From: Flavobacteriales bacterium
GTDB lineage: Bacteria; Bacteroidota; Bacteroidia; NS11-12g; UBA9320
Assembly (NCBI GenBank): GCA_020635435.1
Contig: JACJZU010000005.1
Coordinates: forward strand, 1-64,000
Length of the DNA stretch: 64,000 nucleotides
Reading direction: 5' to 3'
Under the pieces are notes generated by a model, which searched no databases, had not been told where the DNA came from, and saw only the letters and a list, made by a program, of their open reading frames with translations. The position numbers and the translations under genes are program-made. Positions 9,601 to 18,971 of this stretch are shown here, piece after piece. Positions within the stretch are counted from its first letter, which is position 1. Each line of letters begins with the position of its first letter.

Positions 9601-12600
9601 GGATGGCAATTTCGTTGTCCTACCTCCCGATCAGGATTCCGACCCCCTCAATGAAATACAGATCCTCACCCGATCGAACGATACACTTTTCCTCAGCAAT
9701 GGAGGTGGTTCGGTAGTACTTCCACCCGACGCGGATTCCGATCCGCTCAATGAGATACAGGATCTGCAACTTTCGAACGATACGCTGCGGATAACAGGAA
9801 ATCCCGGTGCTACAGCCATTGACCTGAGCAAGTATCTGACCGATACGGACTCGCAACAGCTTCGTTTGAATGGGGACACGATCTTTCTGGAACGAGGTGG
9901 GTATGTGGTACTGCCTGTGAGTCACGACGCTGATGCCGATTCAACCAATGAAATACAAACATTGAGCTTAAGCAACGATACCATCTATTTGAGTCGAGGT
10001 GGTTTTGTGCGACTGCCATTGGATGAGGATACGGATTCCACAAACGAGTTGCAGGACATTTATCGCGTTGGCGACACGCTCTTCATAACCAGGGGATCGT
10101 ATGTATTGCTGGCTGATAATGTATTTGATGGAGATAGTGTGATCGGTAATGAGATCGTGGATGTGGACAGTGGTTTCGGTGCACTTTCGCGCACCGGAAG
10201 CGGAACAGGTTCCGATCCCTACAAGATCAGTTTCATCAGGGGAGTATTTGACAATCAGGTTTTGTTATGGGATTCAATTGCCGGAAATTGGACCCTAGGT
10301 TCAATGACCGCATCCGGAACCTTCACCGAGGTGGATGGAATTATTGGCAATGAGATCTCCAGTGTGCTCAATGGCAGGGGTATTCTTGTTCAGAATGGAG
10401 CAGGAACGGCTGCCAATCCGTTCACTATCTCGATCAATCCGGGTAATCAGGTAGGGCAGGTCTGGACCTGGAACGGCACCAATTGGGTACCCGCCCTTCC
10501 AGCAGACACATCGGCCAGTAACGAACTACAGAATCTGAATCTGGTTGGCGATACCCTGTTCATTTCCAATGGGAATTACGTGCTATTGGATGGCCTACAG
10601 GATGATGATGGTGATTCGACAAATGAAATACAGGATCTGCAATTGACAGGGAATGTACTGACCATAACACGAAACAGTGGGGCGACACAGATCGACCTGA
10701 GTCCATATTTAGACGATACCGATACGCAACAATTGACATTGGTAGGTGATACGCTCTTCCTCGAAAGAGGGGGCTCGGTTGTATTGCCTGGGGATGCGGA
10801 CCGGGACTCAACGAATGAGATACAGGATCTGCAATTAGCCGGGAACATCCTCACAATTACCCGCAACAGCGGTGCCACACAGATCGACCTCACACCCTAT
10901 CTCGATGATACGGATACACAGCAATTGAGCCGTATTGGCGATACGCTGTTCCTGGAAAGAGGCGGATCTGTCGTATTACCCACCGACCTCGATCGGGATT
11001 CGACCAATGAGATTCAGGATCTTCAATTGACTGGTAATATTCTCACCATCACCCTCAACGGCAGTGCAACGCAGATCGATCTCACTCCCTATCTGGATGA
11101 TACGGATACACAGCAATTGAGTCGAATTGGCGATACCTTGTTCCTTGAGCGAGGCGGGTCAGTGGTATTACCTACCGATCTCGACAGAGATTCAACGAAT
11201 GAAATACAGGATCTGCAATTGACGGGGAATATCCTCACCATTACGATGAACGGCAGTGCAACGCAGATCGACCTCACCCCCTATTTGGATGATACGGATA
11301 CGCAGCAGTTGAGCCGCATCGGAGATACGCTGTTCCTGGAAAGGGGTGGCTCCGTTGTTCTACCCACAGATCTGGACCGCGATTCCACCAATGAAATTCA
11401 GGATCTGCAATTGGCCGGGAACATCCTCACCATCACCATGAACGGCAGTGCAACGCAGATCGACCTCACCCCCTATCTGGACGATACGGATACACAACAG
11501 TTGAGTTTGGTTGGAGACACGTTGTATCTTGAACGAGGTGGGTCGGTGATCCTGCCGGTAGATTGGGACCGCGACTCGATGAATGAGATCCAGGACCTGC
11601 AATTGATCGGTGACACGCTTTCAATCACACGTAATGGTGCAGCCACCAAAATAGTATTGACTCCATACCTGGACGATACAGATACGCAACAACTCTCGCG
11701 TATAGGAGACACCCTCTATTTGGAACGGGGTGGATCGATCGTACTGCCATCGGACTGGGATCGGGATTCTACCAATGAAATTCAAGACCTTCAACTCATC
11801 GGAGATACCCTTTCCATAACCCGAAACGGCGTTGCGACCAAAATACCACTGACGCCCTATCTCGATGATACCGACACACAGCAACTTTCGCTCGTTGGCG
11901 ACACGTTGTATTTGGAACGAGGGGGTTCTGTGGTATTGCCGGATCGGGTATTCGATGGGGACAGTGTGATCGGCAATGAGATCGTCGACATTGAAAACGG
12001 TTTCGGGGCAATTACACGTGTGGGTACCGGAACGCGAACGGATCCTTATAAGATCGACTTTGTGAATGGTGTATTCAACAATCAGATCCTGGTTTGGGAT
12101 TCCGTGGCCGCCACCTGGAAGCTGGGAACAGTAACATCGAGCGGTACCTTCACTGAGATAGACGGCGTGATTGGAAATGAGGTCGTAGGTGTGGCAAATG
12201 GCCGGGGCATACTCTTCCGAAGCGGATCCGGCACAGATGTGAGTCCGTATATGCTGAACATCACTCCCGGAACTCAAAACGGACAGGTATTGAAGTGGAA
12301 TTCAGCCACATCCACCTGGGTTCCTGCGTTGCCGAATGATACATCTGCATCGAATGAAATTCAGGACCTGCAGCTCAATGGGAATATCTTGACCATCACA
12401 TTGAATGGAAGTGCCACTCCTATTGACCTTTCGCCCTATTTAGATGATACAGATACACAGCAGTTAAGCCGCATTGGCGATACGCTGTTCCTGGAAAGAG
12501 GTGGCTCGGTGGTGTTGCCGACTGACCTTGACCGGGATTCCACCAACGAGATCCAGGACCTGCAACTGACCGGGAACATCCTCACCATCACCATGAACGG

Positions 12601-15502
12601 CAGTGCTACACAGATCGACCTCACACCTTATCTGGATGACACAGATACACAGCAGTTGAGCCGTATAGGGGATACGCTCTTCCTGGAAAGAGGTGGCTCG
12701 GTGGTGTTGCCGACTGACCTCGATCGGGATTCTACCAATGAGATCCAGGACCTGCAACTCACCGGAAACATCCTAACCATCACCATGAACGGTAGTGCTA
12801 CACAGATCGATCTCACACCTTATTTGGATGATACGGATACACAGCAGTTGAGTCGTATTGGCGATACATTGTTCCTGGAAAGAGGTGGCTCGGTGGTGTT
12901 GCCGACTGACCTCGATCGAGATTCTACCAATGAGATCCAGGACCTGCAACTCACCGGGAACATCCTCACGATCACCATGAACGGCAGTGCTACACAGATC
13001 GATCTTACGCCTTATCTGGATGATACGGATACACAGCAGTTGATTCGTGTTGGCGATACGCTGTTCCTGGAAAGAGGTGGGTCAGTGGTACTACCCACCG
13101 ACCTCGATCGGGATTCGACCAACGAGATTCAGGACCTACAACTGACCGGGAACATCCTTACGATCACCATGAACGGCAGCGCCACACAGATCGATCTTAC
13201 GCCTTATCTGGATGATACGGATACACAGCAATTGAGCCGTATTGGCGATACGCTGTTCCTTGAAAGAGGTGGCTCGGTTGTATTGCCCACCGACCTTGAC
13301 CGGGATTCTACCAACGAGATTCAGGACCTGCAACTGACCGGGAACATCCTTACGATCACCATGAACGGTAGTGCCACACAGATCGATCTTACGCCTTATC
13401 TGGATGATACGGACACACAGCAATTGAGCCGTATTGGCGATACGCTGTTCCTTGAAAGAGGCGGCTCGGTGGTGTTGCCGACTGACCTCGATCGGGATTC
13501 TACCAATGAGATCCAGGACCTGCAACTCACCGGAAACATCCTAACCATCACCATGAACGGTAGTGCTACACAGATCGACCTCACGCCTTATCTGGACGAT
13601 ACGGATACACAGCAGTTGAGCCGTATTGGCGATACGCTATTCCTGGAAAGAGGTGGCTCTGTTGTGTTACCCACCGACCTTGACCGGGATTCCACAAACG
13701 AGATTCAGGACCTGCAACTCACCGGGAACATCCTTACGATCACCATGAACGGTAGTGCCACGCAGATCGACCTCACGCCTTATCTGGATGATACGGATAC
13801 ACAACAGTTGAGCCGTATTGGCGATACGCTATTCCTGGAAAGAGGTGGCTCTGTGGTGTTGCCGACTGACCTTGACCGGGATTCTACCAACGAAATTCAG
13901 GATCTGCAGATCAACAACCACATACTTTCCATTACCATGAATGGCAGTGCCACGCAGATCGACCTTACGCCTTATCTGGACGATACGGACACGCAGCAAC
14001 TGACTCGAATTGGCGATACATTGTATCTCGAACGAGGGGGTTCGGTGGTTCTGCCAACAGATCTGGACCGCGATACGACAAATGAGTTGCAGGATCTTGC
14101 ATTGAATGCGACTGCGGATTCCTTTTACATAACCGGAATTCCCAATCCAACGAAAATTTCGTTTAACGACCGCGATTGGCTCGGTGTGGGAACAGGTAGT
14201 ATGTACAACGGCAATTTTGCAGATCGCATTGGCATTGGGACCTCTACCCCGGAGTTTGCCTTGAGTATCCAAAATTCGGCAGGCTCGGTTGATGGAGGTA
14301 TAATGGCCAAAGGAACTTACAATGCGGGAACTACGCTCACTACAGCCGGGGCAGGCACCCGAATGATGTGGTATCCGAGGAAAGCGGCTTTCCGTGCGGG
14401 AAGAGTTACCGGAGCACAGTGGAATAATGACAGTATTGGGGATTATTCGGCAGCGTTCGGATATAACAATACGGCCACTGGAATTGCTTCATTTGCAATT
14501 GGTAGCGATAACCGCTCAACGGGTCAGCGTTCATTAACGATTGGTTTTGGAAATTACGCCAAGGCTAGTTATTCAATAGCCGCAGGTTGGGGTAGTACAT
14601 CAACCGGGGATTATTCCATGAGTTTTGGTTACAATTCCATAGCAGCCGGGAGATCTTCATTTGCCATAGGAGAGCAGAACCGTGCGATCGGTTGGCAAAC
14701 ACTCGTTACCGGTTCTCTCAATGATGCTGTGGGCCGATACTCAGTTGTTGCAGGATACAATTCGAATGCTACGAATCAGGCGTCCATTGCGATAGGATAT
14801 CAAAACAACAGCCGGGGCACATATGCTGCAGCTTTTGGCCAGGGCATCTGGGCTGAAACTAAATCGGAATTCGTAGTTGGTCAATTCAACGACCGGTTCA
14901 GCGGTTCACTGGATACAAACAATAACAACTACACCGGGGCAAGGATCTTCGCAGTGGGAATTGGAACCAGCACATCAGTACGAAAGAACGCCATGACGAT
15001 TCTCTTCTCCGGTCAGGTGGGTCTGCAAACGGTAACCAATCCTTCCTACGCCCTGGAACTTCCGAACGATACCAACTTCGCCCGAGGTCGCGGCCGTGCG
15101 GTTTCGTGGAACACATACTCCGACCGCCGCATCAAATCGGATATTCAAAGCAGCAATTACGGGTTGAATACAGTGATGCAACTGAATCCGGTTAGTTATC
15201 TGCAGCACAGTTCGATCTACGAGAACGGAAGTGCTTTTGACGCGGCCGGAAATGCCTTACTGAGTCCTGATGCCAAGAGGAATATAGGTTTCATTGCACA
15301 GGATCTCTATCAGATCGTTCCGGAAGCGGTATTCAAGCCAAAGGATGAGAAAGTCGATTTCTGGTCGGTAGATTACACGCGTTTGGTCCCTGTTTTAACG
15401 AAGGCCATTCAGGAGCAACAATCGGAGATCGAGATGCTCAAAGCTCAGAATGCCCTTATTCTGCAGGAATTGGAAGCATTGAGAAAGCAGATCGAAAAAT
15501 AG
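6692..15502 (+). CDS. Giant repeat surface protein with S74 chaperone C-terminus
   Basis: 2936 residues. A signal peptide (FFLLLGLFAFSELFAQ) is followed by NNVGIGTKTPSSDAILD, a common N-terminus of Bacteroidota fibre-like proteins. Residues about 90-1140 are degenerate repeats with DDDSxNEIQ, NDTxYLxxGG and VVLPxD motifs. Two near-identical arrays of 64-residue units follow (about 1310-1750 and 1890-2465), each preceded by a related 135-residue module. Near 2580-2720 are YadA-head-like repeats (AAFGYNNTATG, SFAIGSDN). The end has the peptidase S74 signature (SDRRIKSDIQ, IGFIAQDL) and a coiled coil. S74 domains trimerise fibres, so a trimeric surface fibre or adhesin is inferred. The next gene begins 2 bp later. 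Confidence 0.9.
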   Translation: MRVSVLRRAFFLLLGLFAFSELFAQNNVGIGTKTPSSDAILDLVSSNKGFLAPRMTTAQRMAIIPVSNGLLVFDTDLSKFFYWDGSISAWQIIDDLDPTNELLQGATYDPVGKRLILWDRGNTFRVDLSHLKDSVTTTRISISGDGDTIKLSNGNFVVIPSTWKYDNDTSPVNELQALRISNDSIYLDRGGVIKLPPDIDTDDQILYVNGDTLFIQDGNWILLRDLTDSLQVTHLIYDLLANHRSDTIFRNAYFRDSLVSFIFNFGDTLEDNARFLDSLVFKLTPRIDTDDQNLSLIGDTLFIEDANYVILSKFHDNDGDSTNEIQLLSFSNDTLYLSNGGSIYLGNYNLDSSTSNELQRLSKIGAVISLDQGGGSVTLYDDDSLNELQALSIVGDTIYLDRGGSIVLPVDPDLDPTNEIQNLSKQGDSILLSISNDVVVLNDDDSLNEIQLLTILGDTLYLDRGGSVLLPVGTDRDSTNEIQVLSFSNDTLYLSNGGRVYLGRYNLDSSVLNELQTLSKAGNVIRLNLGGGSVTLNDDDSLNEIQNLSIVGDTVYLDRGGSIVLPADPDRDTTNEIQTLSKSGNSITLSISGNTVFLLDDDSLNEIQLISKNGNLISLNRGGGSFLLNDDDSLNEIQQLRINGDTVFLDRGGSVLLPFDPDTDSTNEIQSLSISNDTIFLSNGGFIKLPLPTVNTDDQLLSLSNDTLYIEDGNWVYLNGLSGDNDTSAGNEIQLLTKSGSVLNLSRNGGSVTLNDDDSLNEIQTLRLSNDTIYLSSGGYVVLPPATIDTDNQNLTLSNDTLYIEDGNFVDLSPLRDNDGDSTNEIQRISKTGSTIDLDRNGGSIVLLDDDSTNELQLLSRNNDTLFLSRGGYVLLPPDQVFDGDSSSTNELQSLSRSNDTIYLSNGGFVVLPPDQVYDGDSSPTNEIQTLRISNDTIYLSNGGFVVLPPGTVDTDDQTLRLSNDTLYIADGNFVVLPPDQDSDPLNEIQILTRSNDTLFLSNGGGSVVLPPDADSDPLNEIQDLQLSNDTLRITGNPGATAIDLSKYLTDTDSQQLRLNGDTIFLERGGYVVLPVSHDADADSTNEIQTLSLSNDTIYLSRGGFVRLPLDEDTDSTNELQDIYRVGDTLFITRGSYVLLADNVFDGDSVIGNEIVDVDSGFGALSRTGSGTGSDPYKISFIRGVFDNQVLLWDSIAGNWTLGSMTASGTFTEVDGIIGNEISSVLNGRGILVQNGAGTAANPFTISINPGNQVGQVWTWNGTNWVPALPADTSASNELQNLNLVGDTLFISNGNYVLLDGLQDDDGDSTNEIQDLQLTGNVLTITRNSGATQIDLSPYLDDTDTQQLTLVGDTLFLERGGSVVLPGDADRDSTNEIQDLQLAGNILTITRNSGATQIDLTPYLDDTDTQQLSRIGDTLFLERGGSVVLPTDLDRDSTNEIQDLQLTGNILTITLNGSATQIDLTPYLDDTDTQQLSRIGDTLFLERGGSVVLPTDLDRDSTNEIQDLQLTGNILTITMNGSATQIDLTPYLDDTDTQQLSRIGDTLFLERGGSVVLPTDLDRDSTNEIQDLQLAGNILTITMNGSATQIDLTPYLDDTDTQQLSLVGDTLYLERGGSVILPVDWDRDSMNEIQDLQLIGDTLSITRNGAATKIVLTPYLDDTDTQQLSRIGDTLYLERGGSIVLPSDWDRDSTNEIQDLQLIGDTLSITRNGVATKIPLTPYLDDTDTQQLSLVGDTLYLERGGSVVLPDRVFDGDSVIGNEIVDIENGFGAITRVGTGTRTDPYKIDFVNGVFNNQILVWDSVAATWKLGTVTSSGTFTEIDGVIGNEVVGVANGRGILFRSGSGTDVSPYMLNITPGTQNGQVLKWNSATSTWVPALPNDTSASNEIQDLQLNGNILTITLNGSATPIDLSPYLDDTDTQQLSRIGDTLFLERGGSVVLPTDLDRDSTNEIQDLQLTGNILTITMNGSATQIDLTPYLDDTDTQQLSRIGDTLFLERGGSVVLPTDLDRDSTNEIQDLQLTGNILTITMNGSATQIDLTPYLDDTDTQQLSRIGDTLFLERGGSVVLPTDLDRDSTNEIQDLQLTGNILTITMNGSATQIDLTPYLDDTDTQQLIRVGDTLFLERGGSVVLPTDLDRDSTNEIQDLQLTGNILTITMNGSATQIDLTPYLDDTDTQQLSRIGDTLFLERGGSVVLPTDLDRDSTNEIQDLQLTGNILTITMNGSATQIDLTPYLDDTDTQQLSRIGDTLFLERGGSVVLPTDLDRDSTNEIQDLQLTGNILTITMNGSATQIDLTPYLDDTDTQQLSRIGDTLFLERGGSVVLPTDLDRDSTNEIQDLQLTGNILTITMNGSATQIDLTPYLDDTDTQQLSRIGDTLFLERGGSVVLPTDLDRDSTNEIQDLQINNHILSITMNGSATQIDLTPYLDDTDTQQLTRIGDTLYLERGGSVVLPTDLDRDTTNELQDLALNATADSFYITGIPNPTKISFNDRDWLGVGTGSMYNGNFADRIGIGTSTPEFALSIQNSAGSVDGGIMAKGTYNAGTTLTTAGAGTRMMWYPRKAAFRAGRVTGAQWNNDSIGDYSAAFGYNNTATGIASFAIGSDNRSTGQRSLTIGFGNYAKASYSIAAGWGSTSTGDYSMSFGYNSIAAGRSSFAIGEQNRAIGWQTLVTGSLNDAVGRYSVVAGYNSNATNQASIAIGYQNNSRGTYAAAFGQGIWAETKSEFVVGQFNDRFSGSLDTNNNNYTGARIFAVGIGTSTSVRKNAMTILFSGQVGLQTVTNPSYALELPNDTNFARGRGRAVSWNTYSDRRIKSDIQSSNYGLNTVMQLNPVSYLQHSSIYENGSAFDAAGNALLSPDAKRNIGFIAQDLYQIVPEAVFKPKDEKVDFWSVDYTRLVPVLTKAIQEQQSEIEMLKAQNALILQELEALRKQIEK
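10121..10520 (+). repeat. First copy of the ~400-bp array-leader module
   Basis: Encodes a non-array module starting VFDGDSVIGNEIVD and ending near LPADTSASNEL. A related copy at 11948-12353 precedes the second array. Shared phrases are GNEIVD, GTFTE, NGRGIL and WVPALP. The pair shows that module plus array were duplicated together. Confidence 0.8.
10624..11945 (+). repeat. 192-bp tandem array A (about 7 units)
   Basis: Seven units of 192 bp (64 residues), each with STNEIQDLQL, a GN/GD-LxIT strand, DLTPYLDDTDTQQL and GDTLxLERGGSxVLP. Units 3 to 5 are nearly identical in DNA, while units 6 and 7 (DTLSITRNG) have diverged. The period is an exact multiple of three, so changes in copy number keep the frame. 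Confidence 0.9.
11948..12353 (+). repeat. Second copy of the array-leader module
   Basis: Starts VFDGDSVIGNEIVD like the copy at 10121 and ends LPNDTSASNEIQ. It differs at many residues, so this duplication is older than the expansion of array B. Confidence 0.8.
12357..14085 (+). repeat. 192-bp tandem array B (9 units)
   Basis: Nine units of 192 bp with boundaries at roughly 12357, 12549, 12741, 12933, 13125, 13317, 13509, 13701 and 13893. The seven inner units encode almost the same 64 residues; one carries IRVG in place of SRIG. The last full unit has INNHILSIT. Most differences are silent, which fits recent amplification or gene conversion. Confidence 0.9.
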
Positions 15503-15504
15503 AA

Positions 15505-16980
15505 GTGCGTACATTCCGATCCATAGCGATTCAGGTTGCGTTCCTGGTATGCCCGGCCTCGTACAGCTTTGCCCAATTCTATATTGCTCCGGGCACTCCT
15601 GTTGCCATCACTTCGAATTGCGAGGTAACTGTTCTGGACATGGATGTGGAGAATGCCGGTGATATAGACCATGCCGGTGATCTGGAAGTTCGTGGTTCCG
15701 TGATAAATACCACAAACTTTCGTGCCGATGGTGGAATTCCCAGTCGAATAAGTCTCACCGGTGACTGGACGAACGATGGGCTGTTCGATCCCGGAATAGG
15801 CACGACCATATTCAACGGAACGGATCAAGGCATTCAGGGTGCGAATACCACTACTTTTTACGACCTTATTCTTCAGGGCCTCTCCGGAAATACGAAATCC
15901 CTTTTCACCAACGGTTCATTGTTAAACAGTCTGGACCTCACTGCTTCCCGATTCGACCTTGGGGATCAGACCTTCCGACTGGAGGATGCATCCATCCCGG
16001 TGAACCGAAGTTCCGGTTATATCTCAACCAATTTCCCGGGCAGATTGACCGCTGCTGTGCCTACTGCCTTCACCGGCGTTCGGGAGATGCCGATGGGTTA
16101 TGATGTGGGCGGCACAGCGGAATACAGACCGGTGTATATGGCCGATCCCGGTTCCGGAGATTTTCACTACACGCTGGTAGCCGGAAGCCCGGATGCCTAC
16201 AGCATGCCATTGGCACAGCTGAGCGACAGCATTTGCGAATTACTGGATGAATTCTTCTACAGAATTGAAACGACTTCAAGTCCTCTGCATTACGGAATAC
16301 TTCGAAAGAGCAGTGAGTTGGAATTTACGAGTTTGGCCAGTTGGAACGCTTCCTGGTTGAAGTTGACCGGATCCGGGCCCCAAGGTGGTCTTCCGGGAAA
16401 TAACCTGGGATTGAATACTCAGAGTTCGCGCAAGACCGAATTTCTCACATTTGCCAAAGAGCGTCCGTTTGTGGATGCCGGTCCGGACCTCGTGCTCACG
16501 AAGATCGGAGAATCCGCTACCATACAGGCTACCGGTTACATTCCATCCACTGCCTGGATAAACTGGTCGCCTGCCGATGACCTGAATTGCACAGATTGCC
16601 TTCAACCCGAATTCACAGCCGGTTTAGGGGGTGTTTATACCGTGGTTGTAGACAATGGTCCCGGTTGTGTCGCAATCGATTCTGTGGACATTCTGGTTGT
16701 ACGCGATGAGATCGTTCTACCGAACGCATTCTCACCAAATGGCGATAATGTCAATGATCTTTTCAAGCCATTCCTCTTCCCAAATGAAACGCTGATTAAG
16801 ATCGAGATTTTCAACCGATGGGGTGAAAAAGTGCACGATTCCCCCGATCCGTGGGATGGTTCGTTCATGGGCAAACCGGCCTTACCGGGCGTTTACTCAT
16901 ACATTATGGAGATCCGTCAACGCGGCTTAGGTTTCGAAAAACGCATCCATAAGAGCGGAACCCTTACCCTTGTGCAGTAG
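15505..16980 (+). CDS. T9SS cargo protein with gliding-motility-type (type B) C-terminal domain
   Basis: 491 residues, GTG start 2 bp after the giant repeat gene, so translation is probably coupled. An N-terminal signal peptide ends near SYSFAQ. The middle has Thr/Gly-rich beta segments, and at about 325-400 a PKD-like region (VDAGPDLVLTK) with the cysteine pair CTDC. The C-terminal 85 residues match the CHU_C/TIGR04131 type B sorting domain: LPNAFSPNGDNVNDLF, IFNRWGEKV, WDGSFMGK and LPGVYSY. Such proteins cross the outer membrane by type IX secretion. Placed directly after a fibre-like gene, it may be its partner at the surface; that is inference. Confidence 0.92.
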   Translation: MRTFRSIAIQVAFLVCPASYSFAQFYIAPGTPVAITSNCEVTVLDMDVENAGDIDHAGDLEVRGSVINTTNFRADGGIPSRISLTGDWTNDGLFDPGIGTTIFNGTDQGIQGANTTTFYDLILQGLSGNTKSLFTNGSLLNSLDLTASRFDLGDQTFRLEDASIPVNRSSGYISTNFPGRLTAAVPTAFTGVREMPMGYDVGGTAEYRPVYMADPGSGDFHYTLVAGSPDAYSMPLAQLSDSICELLDEFFYRIETTSSPLHYGILRKSSELEFTSLASWNASWLKLTGSGPQGGLPGNNLGLNTQSSRKTEFLTFAKERPFVDAGPDLVLTKIGESATIQATGYIPSTAWINWSPADDLNCTDCLQPEFTAGLGGVYTVVVDNGPGCVAIDSVDILVVRDEIVLPNAFSPNGDNVNDLFKPFLFPNETLIKIEIFNRWGEKVHDSPDPWDGSFMGKPALPGVYSYIMEIRQRGLGFEKRIHKSGTLTLVQ

Positions 16981-16983
16981 GTA

Positions 16984-17907
16984 CTACTTTTTATTGGCCC
17001 TTCGAGCCGAGCGTCTCTTCAGAAATACGATCACACCGGCCAACAATACCCATAATGGCCATAAATAACCCAAAACGATGATTCCATTCAATATACCGTT
17101 CCATCCTCCACGAAGGGCGGAAGCCAATTTATTGAAGAATCCGGGTCGGTCGGGGCGATCTCCCGTAAAATCGAGATTCTGATATACGGTCAGATAGATG
17201 GTACTCCGGGCAATGCGGTCCTTCAAATAGTTCAACCGACCCTGTCGGGCCTCGATCTCCTCACGGATCACGCGCAACTGTTCCTCCACACTGAGCACAT
17301 CTTTGATCGTGCGCGCTTTGGACAAAATATCGAGGTAGCGCTTTTCCACTTCCCTCTTGGCTTTGATCCTTGCCTCCAGGTCGTAGTATTCCTCACCTAC
17401 ATCTTCCGAATTCGTTCTCTTGTGATCGATATGGGTCACCCCTTCTACCCTTTCCAGCGCAACGAGCAAGGAATCGAAGTTGCTGCTGGAAACTTTGATC
17501 TCCATTTCATTCCTCAACTGATTGTAATTCCTTTGTTCGTTCTCCGTTGAAACGAAAGCTCCAAAGCGCTCTATCGTTTGGTAGATGCCTGCTTTGTTCT
17601 TGTCGTAGTCATTCATTTCACATTGCATCCACGCGTTACGTATGATCTTGGACTTGTCGATCAAAACCTCTGGTTTCGGCTCTTTTTCAGAGAAATCGAC
17701 GGCATTGGCTTCGTATGTTGCCTCTTCGGTAGGTTCGGGCTCTGCTGCATCTTTTCGGCTTAGGCTTATATCATCTTCAGCGGCCATTTCTGTAGCGGCA
17801 TAATAACCGCTCTGTTCGTCGGCGGCCGACATGTGCATACCGCGTTCACAAGAAAAAAAGCTCAGAAATGCCAGAAGTGCGGTGCTGTATTTTAGAAATG
17901 AGTTCAT
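16984..17907 (-). CDS. DUF4349 lipoprotein-like membrane protein
   Basis: 307 residues from ATG 17907 (MNSFLKYSTALLAFLSFFSC). The open frame extends 20 codons further, but this start leads straight into a signal sequence with a lipobox (FFSC). DUF4349 features are clear: INRA-type strand IIRNAWMQCEMND, GAFVSTENEQRNYN, EMEIKVSSSNFDSLL, then a coiled coil around 200-245 (EEQLRVIREEIEARQGRL). A hydrophobic segment near the end (about 275-298) is followed by KRRSARRANKK, a membrane anchor with a cytoplasmic basic tail. The function is unknown. It converges on the T9SS cargo gene with a gap of 3 bp. Confidence 0.88.
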   Translation of the reverse strand: MNSFLKYSTALLAFLSFFSCERGMHMSAADEQSGYYAATEMAAEDDISLSRKDAAEPEPTEEATYEANAVDFSEKEPKPEVLIDKSKIIRNAWMQCEMNDYDKNKAGIYQTIERFGAFVSTENEQRNYNQLRNEMEIKVSSSNFDSLLVALERVEGVTHIDHKRTNSEDVGEEYYDLEARIKAKREVEKRYLDILSKARTIKDVLSVEEQLRVIREEIEARQGRLNYLKDRIARSTIYLTVYQNLDFTGDRPDRPGFFNKLASALRGGWNGILNGIIVLGYLWPLWVLLAGVIVFLKRRSARRANKK

Positions 17908-17973
17908 GCCATATTTATTTACACGGGTGGGAACTGGTAAACGGTTTTTTAATGAAAAATTGTGCACTGTGGT

Positions 17974-18837
17974 TCAATAGACTATGGCTCGGTTCCAACA
18001 TAGATTGTCGGGATGGATCTCTTCCTGAATAACACCCACATCTTTGAGAGTACTCATCACATTGTGCAACATCTTCTGCGATATGTACACATCCTGCTCC
18101 CACTCGGTTTGGTTGAACCAGATCCTGGCCTGTGTCCGATCCAGGCCGTATTCTTCCGCAATCATGTCCGGAGCATTCGGATCATTCATAAAATGTCGGC
18201 AAACCTTGCGCAACATCCACAGTAAGTTCCAAACTTCCTGAGGATGACGGGCAAGAAAATCCTCCCGGGCGGCTATGCAGAAACAAGGCCAGGGTGTTAC
18301 ACATTCCCCGATACGCACCAGCTGACCACTCTCAATGTAAGGCATGGTGGTAAACTTCTCCCAAAGCAAATAGTCTGCTGCTTTAGCATGCATTTCCTTG
18401 ATGGCTCTTTCCAATGTACCTAGTTCTACGAAAGCATAGCTTGTGTCTTGCAAGCCAAGATTTCGCATTTCAATATGCGCCATCAGATGTGACCCGCTTC
18501 CCATTCGCGTAACAGCGAAACGCAGGAAACGCTCGGTTTTAAACGATGTAATATTGCTCTCCGGCACAACGTGAATACCCCAAACAAGTGGGCTTTTAAT
18601 AAATTTTTGGACGATCAATGAAGGATTTCCCCGCACGATATCTGCAACTATACCCTCGGTAAGTACTACAGCCATGTCCAGATCTCCGGTTCTCAACCAG
18701 GAGCACATTTCGCCTGTTCCTCCCTTTATTTCGAGCCAATCCAGATCGATTCCAATATTCTCAAAAATACCCTGACGCTGCGCCAGCCGCCAGGGGAAAT
18801 TGAAGTGCTCCGGTACACCGCCAACCCTTATTTTCAT
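17974..18837 (-). CDS. Periplasmic-binding-like protein without signal peptide
   Basis: 287 residues of the type 2 solute-binding fold (NMT1/THI5/SsuA-like). Typical features are GVPEHFNFPWRLAQRQGIFE, a DLDMAVVLTEG pocket segment and SGSHLMAHIEMRN, which resembles the ligand-binding loop of the fold. The protein begins MKIRVGGVPEH with no export signal, so it is probably cytoplasmic, which is odd for a transport-binding protein. A transport permease or ATPase is not adjacent. It could be an enzyme or sensor built on this fold. It starts on the strand opposite to msrB. Confidence 0.8.
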   Translation of the reverse strand: MKIRVGGVPEHFNFPWRLAQRQGIFENIGIDLDWLEIKGGTGEMCSWLRTGDLDMAVVLTEGIVADIVRGNPSLIVQKFIKSPLVWGIHVVPESNITSFKTERFLRFAVTRMGSGSHLMAHIEMRNLGLQDTSYAFVELGTLERAIKEMHAKAADYLLWEKFTTMPYIESGQLVRIGECVTPWPCFCIAAREDFLARHPQEVWNLLWMLRKVCRHFMNDPNAPDMIAEEYGLDRTQARIWFNQTEWEQDVYISQKMLHNVMSTLKDVGVIQEEIHPDNLCWNRAIVY

Positions 18838-18971
18838 GAATTATTTTGGGTTAAAGGTACAACTTGCCGGAGCAATTTTGAGGCAAATAAGTTCTTTGGG
18901 GATTGAAGTTCAATACAACAAAGTGACGGGCTATCTGTTATCTTGCTGTGTACAAAAGCATTAATATCCCT

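Noticed and set aside
11621..12277. Long antisense frames within the giant repeat gene (for example 218 residues)
   Set aside because: They are shadows of the repeat; the plus-strand frame has a signal peptide, domain ends and full continuity over 2936 codons.
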